54,891 nucleotides of DNA, taken from Acidobacteriaceae bacterium. Its GTDB lineage: Bacteria; Acidobacteriota; Terriglobia; Terriglobales; Acidobacteriaceae. Shown here piece by piece: positions 49,991-54,891 of the stretch; position 1 is the first letter of the stretch, and each line of letters starts with the position of its first letter. The stretch lies in assembly GCA_003138515.1 (NCBI GenBank), contig PLGG01000078.1:1-54891 (forward strand), written 5' to 3'. The position numbers and the translations under genes were made by a program. Below the pieces are notes generated by a model. The model saw only the letters and a list, made by a program, of their open reading frames with translations, did no database searches and was not told the DNA's origin.

Positions 49991-51937
49991 ATGATCAGGA
50001 GATTCCGGGCCGCGATGCTCACTCTGCGACGCTTCGTCTGTGTCATCTTTGCCGCGCAAATTCTTGTCCTACCCGGCCTGCGCTCCCAGCAGCCCACGCC
50101 ACAGGCCGACGAGTTTGTTCGCGCCCACTACACGAAATACGAATACCGCATTCCCATGCGCGACGGCGTTAGGCTCTTCACCGCCGTATACGTGCCGAAA
50201 GCATCGGCTTTTCCCCAGGACCCTGGCCCCTATCCGTTCCTGATGGAGCGCACGCCCTATAACGTCGAACCTTACGGCGAGGACCGTTATCCCGCGCAGC
50301 TCGGTCCGTCGGACGAGTTCGAAAAGTCGGGCTACATCTTTGTCTACCAGGACGTGCGCGGGCGCTGGATGAGCGAAGGCACGTTCGTTGAGATGCGGCC
50401 GCACATCGACGAAAAGAAATCGCCGCAGGACGTGGACGATTCGTCAGACACGTACGACACGATCGAATTTCTCCTAAAGCGCGTGCCCAACAACAACGGC
50501 AAGGTGGGAATCTGGGGCATCTCCTATCCGGGGTTTTACACTTCGGCGTCGATCATCGACTCGCATCCCGCCATTGCCGCGGCCAGTCCGCAGGCGCCAA
50601 TGACCGATCTTTTTCTGGGCGACGACTCTTATCACGGAGGAGCATTCATGCTCGCGGCGGGCTTTGGATTCTATGCGCCGTTTTTTCATCCACAACAGAA
50701 TCCGGTGCTGCCCACGCCTGAAAAGCCTTTTGATTTTGGCACGCCGGACAACTACAAGTTCTTTCTTCAAGCCGGGAACGTCGCCAGCCTCGACAAATAT
50801 CTGGATGGCGCGGCGTGGATGTGGGACGATCAGTACAAACACGACACCTACGACGACTACTGGCAGTCGCGCGACTTGTCGCGGCACATGAAGAACATCA
50901 AGTGCGCGGTTCTGGTGGTGGGCGGATGGTACGACGCCGAAGACCTTGAAGGGCCGTACCGCACCTTCTACGCGGTGCGCAAATTCAATCCCGAAACGCC
51001 GGCAACGCTGGTGGAGGGTCCATGGGTCCACGGAGGCTGGGCGCGCAACGACGGCGACCATCTGGGCGATGTGCAGTTCAATGCGAAAACTTCTCTCTAC
51101 TTCCGCGCCGACATCCAGTTCCCATTTTTCGAGCATTACTTGAAGGGCGCCGGCAAAACGCTTCCAACAGCAATTGTGTTTGAAACCGGAACAAACGTCT
51201 GGCGTCGCTACGACGAATGGCCGCCGAAGAACGCGGTAGCCAAGACACTCTACTTTCACGCGGGCGGCAAGCTGAGCTTCGATCGGCCGGGTGAGACCGC
51301 GAGTTCGGACGAATACCTGAGCGACCCCAACCACCCCGTGCCGTTTGTGGGCAGCACCACAGACACGGTGCCACAGCGCTACATGGTTGACGACCAGCGC
51401 TTCACCAGCTACCGGCCTGATGTGCTGGTGTACGAGACTGACCCGTTGACGGAGGATATGACCATTGCCGGCCCCATCTCGCCGCATCTGAAAGTCGCAA
51501 GCTCGGGCACGGACTCCGATTTCGACGTGAAGCTCATCGATGTCTATCCCGATGAGGATCCCGATACCGGCACGGCTCCGAACAAGCGCGTGATTGACGC
51601 GTTGCCGCTGCACATGGGCGGCTACGAACAGTTGCTGCGCGGCGAGCCGTTCCGCGCCAAGTTCCGCGCAAGCTGGGAGAAGCCGGAGCCGCTCGTGCCC
51701 GGCAAGGAAACCGATCTCGACTTCACCATGCCCGATCTCGATCACACCTTCCGCCGCGGTCATCGCATCATGATCCAAGTTGAGAGCTCGTGGTTCCCGC
51801 TCACCGACCGCAATCCGCAAACCTTCACCGACATTCCCTACGCCAGGCCGGAGGACTTCAAGAAGGCCACTGAAACGGTCTTCCACCAGAAAGACGCAGC
51901 CTCCGGAGTGGAAGTGCTGGTGCTGCCGCAACCTTAA
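49991..51937 (+). CDS. CocE/NonD family hydrolase (X-Pro dipeptidyl-peptidase-like), secreted
   Basis: A 648-residue S15-type serine hydrolase. An N-terminal signal sequence (RRFVCVIFAAQILVLPGLRSQ) is followed by an alpha/beta hydrolase domain. The nucleophile is S178 in GIWGISYPGF, and the oxyanion-region motif is RDGVRLFTAVYVP. A likely Asp is in VGGWYDAEDLEGPY, and a likely His is in GPWVHGGWAR. The C-terminal jelly-roll domain has the DLDHTFRRGHRIMIQVESSW region. Substrates in the family are esters or X-Pro peptides. It is followed 42 bp on by an S46 peptidase, suggesting a peptide-scavenging pair. Confidence 0.92.
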   Translation: MIRRFRAAMLTLRRFVCVIFAAQILVLPGLRSQQPTPQADEFVRAHYTKYEYRIPMRDGVRLFTAVYVPKASAFPQDPGPYPFLMERTPYNVEPYGEDRYPAQLGPSDEFEKSGYIFVYQDVRGRWMSEGTFVEMRPHIDEKKSPQDVDDSSDTYDTIEFLLKRVPNNNGKVGIWGISYPGFYTSASIIDSHPAIAAASPQAPMTDLFLGDDSYHGGAFMLAAGFGFYAPFFHPQQNPVLPTPEKPFDFGTPDNYKFFLQAGNVASLDKYLDGAAWMWDDQYKHDTYDDYWQSRDLSRHMKNIKCAVLVVGGWYDAEDLEGPYRTFYAVRKFNPETPATLVEGPWVHGGWARNDGDHLGDVQFNAKTSLYFRADIQFPFFEHYLKGAGKTLPTAIVFETGTNVWRRYDEWPPKNAVAKTLYFHAGGKLSFDRPGETASSDEYLSDPNHPVPFVGSTTDTVPQRYMVDDQRFTSYRPDVLVYETDPLTEDMTIAGPISPHLKVASSGTDSDFDVKLIDVYPDEDPDTGTAPNKRVIDALPLHMGGYEQLLRGEPFRAKFRASWEKPEPLVPGKETDLDFTMPDLDHTFRRGHRIMIQVESSWFPLTDRNPQTFTDIPYARPEDFKKATETVFHQKDAASGVEVLVLPQP

Positions 51938-51979
51938 CGGCGAGGCGCCAGAAAGCGCCCGCGAACCAACGAGGACCCG

Positions 51980-54055
51980 ATGATTGTTCGTGCTTTTCGT
52001 TCCGTATTTATGATTCCTGCGCTGCTTTTCGCGCTCCTGACGCCGATGTGCGCCGAAGAGGGCATGTGGACGTTTGACAACCCGCCGCTGAAGCAGTTGG
52101 CGGACAGGTACAACTTTCATCCGACGCAGGAATGGCTGGATCATCTTCGGCTCTCGAGCGTGCGGCTGAACGACGGCGGATCGGGTTCGTTTGTGAGCCC
52201 CAACGGCCTATTGCTGACGAACCACCATGTGGCGCGCGGCCAACTGCAGAAGAATTCGACGGCTGATCACGATTACGTGCGCGATGGGTTCTACGCCGCG
52301 ACGCCGGACCAGGAGATGAAGACTCCCGATCTGGAAGTGAATGTGCTCGTAGGCATGCAGGACGTAACTGCGCGAGTGCAGGGCGCCGCCAAAGGCGCCA
52401 AGGACGATGCCGATGCGCTGAAGGCACGCGACGCGGAGATCGCCGTCATCGAGAAGGAGAGCAAAGACAAGACCGGCCTGCGCTCCGACGTGGTGGCTCT
52501 CTATAACGGCAGTGAGTATTGGCTCTATCAATATAAGGCGTACACCGACGTGCGCCTGGTGTTCGCGCCGGAAGAGCAGGCTGCCTTTTTCGGCGGCGAT
52601 CCGGATAACTTTACCTATCCTCGGTACGACTTCGATATGGCGCTCTATCGCGTGTACGACAACGGCAAGCCGCTGCACACGGATAACTATCTGAAGTGGA
52701 GCGCGAAGGGCGCTGCGCCGGGCGAACTCGTTTTTGTCTCAGGCCAGCCGGGCTCGACGTCGCGGCAGGATACCGTGGCCCAGTTGCTTTTGGAGCGGGA
52801 TACGACCGAGCCGGCGGTGATTCAGTATTTGCAGCGGCGCGTGGATGCGGAGCAGGCGTTTGCAAAGCAGGATCCGGAACAAGCGCGGCTGGTGGGAACG
52901 AATGTGTTTCTGTTGCAGAACAGCCTGAAGGTCTACGTCGGCCGTGAGGAGGCGCTCTCTGACAAGGCCATTCTGGCCAAGAAACAGGCCGAAGAGAAAG
53001 ACCTGCGCGACAAAGTGGCCGCTGATCCGGAACTGCAGAAAGAGTATGGCGGCGCGTGGGACGATGTCGCGCGCGCGGTAGACCTGGCCAGACCAGAAAT
53101 GCCGAGGATGAGATTCAGGCGCGCCGACAGCCAGTTATTCTCGTTCGCATTGCAGATTGTGCAGTACGTGGCCGAAGTGATGAAGCCTGATGGCGGCCGC
53201 CTGCCGCAATATCACGAGGCAGGCCTGGATTCCCTGCGCTTCCAACTTCTTTCTCCAGCAGCTGTACATCCGCCGGTTGAGAAGCTCTACATGAAGACCG
53301 CGCTGAATCTCGCGAAGGAAAAACTGGGCGCGAACGACGAGTACCTGCAGGCGATCGTGCAGGGCGGCGACATCGACAAAACTGTTGACGCGCTCGTGGA
53401 CGGAACAAAACTCGGCGATCCCGCCTTTCGCAAGAGCCTGATCGATGGCGGCGAGGCTGCCGTTGCCGCTTCCACCGATCCGATGATTGTGGCCGCGCGC
53501 CGCGTTGATCCGGCGTGGCGTGCGAGCTACGTGAAATATCGAGATAACATTGCGAGCGTCTTCGACGCTGCGGGCGAGAAGCTGGGCAAGGCGCGCTTTG
53601 CCGTCTACGGCAAGAATGCCTATCCTGACGCCACGTTTACGCTGCGACTTACCTATGGCACGGTGGACGGCTATCCCTATAACGGAACCACTGCTCCGCC
53701 GTTCACCACGTTCTATGGACTCTTCGATCGCGCAGCGAGCTTCAGTAACCAGCCGCCATGGGATCTGACGCCAAAGGAGGCGGCGGCCCGCGACAAACTC
53801 GACCTGGCGACTCCGATGGATTTCGTGAATACCTGCGACGTGACCGGAGGCAACTCCGGCTCGCCAGTGGTGAACCGCGATGGCGAACTCGTGGGGCTGA
53901 TCTTTGACGGCGATATCGAAACGCTGGCCGGCGATTTCGTTTACGACGGCACGAAAAACCGCGCTGTCGCCGTGCACTCTGCCGGAATCATCGAGGGGCT
54001 GCGCAAGATTTACGGTGTGGACACCTTGGCAGACGAGCTCGAAGGCAAGCAGTAG
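51980..54055 (+). CDS. S46 family dipeptidyl peptidase (DPP7/DPP11-like), secreted
   Basis: A 691-residue periplasmic exopeptidase that releases dipeptides. A signal peptide (FMIPALLFALLTPMCA) precedes EGMWTFDNPP, the conserved mature N-terminus. The chymotrypsin-like triad is visible as H83 in LLTNHHVARG and S626 in GGNSGSPVVN. The Asp most likely lies in the FPNF-like segment GGDPDNFTYPRYDFDMALYR. A helical domain interrupts the two halves, as in the family. Which residue it prefers at P1 cannot be read with confidence. A short spacer separates it from tRNA-Ser. Confidence 0.94.
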   Translation: MIVRAFRSVFMIPALLFALLTPMCAEEGMWTFDNPPLKQLADRYNFHPTQEWLDHLRLSSVRLNDGGSGSFVSPNGLLLTNHHVARGQLQKNSTADHDYVRDGFYAATPDQEMKTPDLEVNVLVGMQDVTARVQGAAKGAKDDADALKARDAEIAVIEKESKDKTGLRSDVVALYNGSEYWLYQYKAYTDVRLVFAPEEQAAFFGGDPDNFTYPRYDFDMALYRVYDNGKPLHTDNYLKWSAKGAAPGELVFVSGQPGSTSRQDTVAQLLLERDTTEPAVIQYLQRRVDAEQAFAKQDPEQARLVGTNVFLLQNSLKVYVGREEALSDKAILAKKQAEEKDLRDKVAADPELQKEYGGAWDDVARAVDLARPEMPRMRFRRADSQLFSFALQIVQYVAEVMKPDGGRLPQYHEAGLDSLRFQLLSPAAVHPPVEKLYMKTALNLAKEKLGANDEYLQAIVQGGDIDKTVDALVDGTKLGDPAFRKSLIDGGEAAVAASTDPMIVAARRVDPAWRASYVKYRDNIASVFDAAGEKLGKARFAVYGKNAYPDATFTLRLTYGTVDGYPYNGTTAPPFTTFYGLFDRAASFSNQPPWDLTPKEAAARDKLDLATPMDFVNTCDVTGGNSGSPVVNRDGELVGLIFDGDIETLAGDFVYDGTKNRAVAVHSAGIIEGLRKIYGVDTLADELEGKQ

Positions 54056-54196
54056 ATTCAGAAGACTGAAGGGAGCGGGAGCCGCGTGCGCCCGCTTTTT
54101 GTTTGTCGGCCAGCGGATGCACATGACGGCTTGTAGAGCCCGCATTCCTTAAATCGGCTCGATTCGACGTACAATCGAAGATGGCTGGCACACCGC

Positions 54197-54286
54197 GGAG
54201 AGGTGGCCGAGCGGTTGATGGCTCCGGTCTTGAAAACCGGCATACCCGAAAGGGTATCGGGGGTTCGAATCCCTCCCTCTCCGCCA
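54197..54286 (+). tRNA. tRNA-Ser (anticodon UGA)
   Basis: The acceptor stem GGAGAGG (54197-54203) pairs with CCTCTCC (54276-54282), followed by G and an encoded CCA. The anticodon stem CCGGT/ACCGG carries loop CTTGAAA, giving UGA. A long variable arm (TACCCGAAAGGGTA) and GGGGGTTCGAATCCC T-arm are typical for serine tRNAs. Confidence 0.97.
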
Positions 54287-54313
54287 AGAACCGTTCCCTC
54301 CCCATTGATTGCA

Positions 54314-54340
54314 GGTCCTTCGACTTCGCTCGGGATTTCG
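54314..54340 (-). repeat. Partial TGTCATCCTGAGCG-family repeat, reverse orientation
   Basis: On the minus strand it reads CCGAGCGAAGTCGAAGGACC, matching the two ends of the element at 3200-3247 brought together. The neighbouring copy at 54443 shares the CGGGATTTCG edge. Confidence 0.75.
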
Positions 54341-54372
54341 CCACAAGGCTCCGGTCGCTCGCGCTCCTCACG

Positions 54373-54412
54373 GCTTGAAAGCGGCTCAAGTTCGAATCCT
54401 GCCCTCTGCCAC
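54373..54412 (+). pseudogene. Degenerate tRNA-Ser 3' half remnant
   Basis: CGGCTTGAAAGCGG resembles the anticodon arm of the adjacent tRNA-Ser. GTTCGAATCC, then CCCTCT and CCA, matches its T-arm and 3' end with small changes. The stems no longer pair, and the variable arm is missing. It may be a remnant attachment site or an old duplication. Confidence 0.6.
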
Positions 54413-54442
54413 TACGACTTCCCGGTAATGCATCGGTAGCAC

Positions 54443-54468
54443 GATCCTTCGCTTCGCTCGGGATTTCG
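54443..54468 (-). repeat. Second partial TGTCATCCTGAGCG-family repeat, reverse orientation
   Basis: On the minus strand it reads CCGAGCGAAGCGAAGGATC. With the copy at 54314 it brackets the tRNA-like relic. Confidence 0.75.
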
Positions 54469-54737
54469 CTGCTGGATACAACGGAATGTCGCAGCCCAGT
54501 GCAATCGAATGCCGCTGTTGAGAGCCGCTTTGGTACAGTTGGAATCCGCCATCGGATTCAATCGAATATGGCCAAGGGAAGCGCTGTTGACTGAGTAGTA
54601 ATTTCCGTGGGGACGACTGTCGTCAGCACATAATATGTCCGGTGTTTTTAGCAAGTGAAGTGTCCGCGTAGCGGGCGGTGAGGATGGAGCCATGCAGGAG
54701 AGCATAGATCTATCCGAGGACCGCGGCGGAGCGGGCG

Positions 54738-54891
54738 ATGAAGTTACACGAAGTGCTTTTGCGAGCCGCCACGGGGAAGATCAAGTGGTGGCAGGCGGAG
54801 GAGTTGATTGGCATCAGCCCACGGCAGATGCGTCGTTGGCGGAAGCGACTGGAGGAGCAAGGCCACCGGGGATTACTGGACCGCCGGCGAG
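54738..54891 (+). CDS. Transposase N-terminus (ISNCY-like), cut by the window edge
   Basis: The frame is open to the window end, giving the first 51 residues of a larger protein. They form a helix-turn-helix opening: MKLHEVLLRAATGKIKWWQA, then EELIGISPRQMRRWRKRLEE and a GLLDRRR turn. This pattern is typical of ISNCY-type and related DDE transposases, in which this domain binds the terminal repeats. ATG 54738 has GGAG about 8 nt upstream. The family call is tentative because the catalytic domain is outside the window. An upstream ATG at 54692 is out of frame. Confidence 0.75.
   Translation, partial: MKLHEVLLRAATGKIKWWQAEELIGISPRQMRRWRKRLEEQGHRGLLDRRR

Larger units (their letters stand above)
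54287..54737. other. 451-bp region of repeats and tRNA-like relic downstream of tRNA-Ser
   Basis: It contains two fragments of the CCGAGCG...GAAGGA repeat family (54314-54340 and 54443-54468) around a tRNA-like relic (54373-54412). The rest, up to the transposase start, probably includes the left end of the insertion sequence, but no terminal inverted repeat can be fixed without its right end. Confidence 0.6.

Noticed and set aside
50474..52144. 556-codon open frame on the minus strand
   Set aside because: It is antisense to the CocE-type hydrolase, rich in Arg/His/Val as expected for a shadow, with no recognisable motif.

Overview
The window is a 54.9 kb, GC-rich, densely coding bacterial chromosome segment. 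Gene content and style point to an acidobacterium, probably of the Terriglobia/Acidobacteriaceae type. The main pointers are a secretin with a C-terminal cohesin-like domain beside two pseudopilins, a small double zinc-knuckle protein, many secreted peptidases, type II glutamine synthetase, and several families of short intergenic repeats. This assignment comes from gene style, not from a marker-gene search.

Layout. 1-2.9 kb: heptosyltransferase, a membrane methyltransferase and a DUF3108 protein. 3.1-5.5 kb: an S9 peptidase whose signal peptide appears split by two tandem palindromic repeat elements. 5.5-6.3 kb: a vapBC module with a clear operator. 6.3-16.0 kb: recX, alaS, an outer-membrane protein, mutY, an M28 peptidase, a zinc-knuckle protein, an OsmC protein and a YdeI/DUF1905 protein. 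16.1 kb: tRNA-Leu(CAG). 16.3-24.2 kb: the most unusual block. It holds a signal-less peptidoglycan-binding/lytic-transglycosylase-like protein with an EF-hand, a divergent amidase_2-GT51 fusion, an SGNH hydrolase, and a 1466-residue TIR-nSTAND-membrane segment-WD40 protein. 24.2-26.1 kb: polysaccharide deacetylase and engB. 26.2-31.3 kb (minus strand): an unknown protein, a secreted protein, two pseudopilins and the secretin. 31.5-34.5 kb: smpB, a second PIN/AbrB toxin-antitoxin pair, and pepA. 34.8-39.4 kb: PAS-degenerate-GGDEF protein overlapping motA, then motB and a ribulokinase. 39.5-40.4 kb: hicBA and a zinc-ribbon protein. 40.6-44.8 kb: a large DUF3857/transglutaminase/TPR protein. 44.8-48.3 kb (minus): the conserved trio of circularly permuted ATP-grasp, alpha-E and transglutaminase proteins. 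48.6-49.6 kb: glutamine synthetase II. 50.0-54.1 kb: CocE-type hydrolase and S46 dipeptidyl peptidase. 54.2 kb: tRNA-Ser(UGA), followed by repeats, a degenerate tRNA-like remnant and the 5' end of a transposase.

Two themes run through the window. The first is protein and peptide degradation outside the cytoplasm (S9, M28, S46 and CocE families, plus cytosolic M17). The second is an abundance of short-period repeats (7, 8 or 9 bp) and palindromic elements with conserved ends. These fill spacers and in two cases have entered coding sequences in frame. The best candidates for little-described biology are the amidase-GT51 fusion with its divergent partner, the membrane-spanning TIR-STAND-WD40 protein, the ATP-grasp/alpha-E/transglutaminase operon, and the heptamer repeat families.
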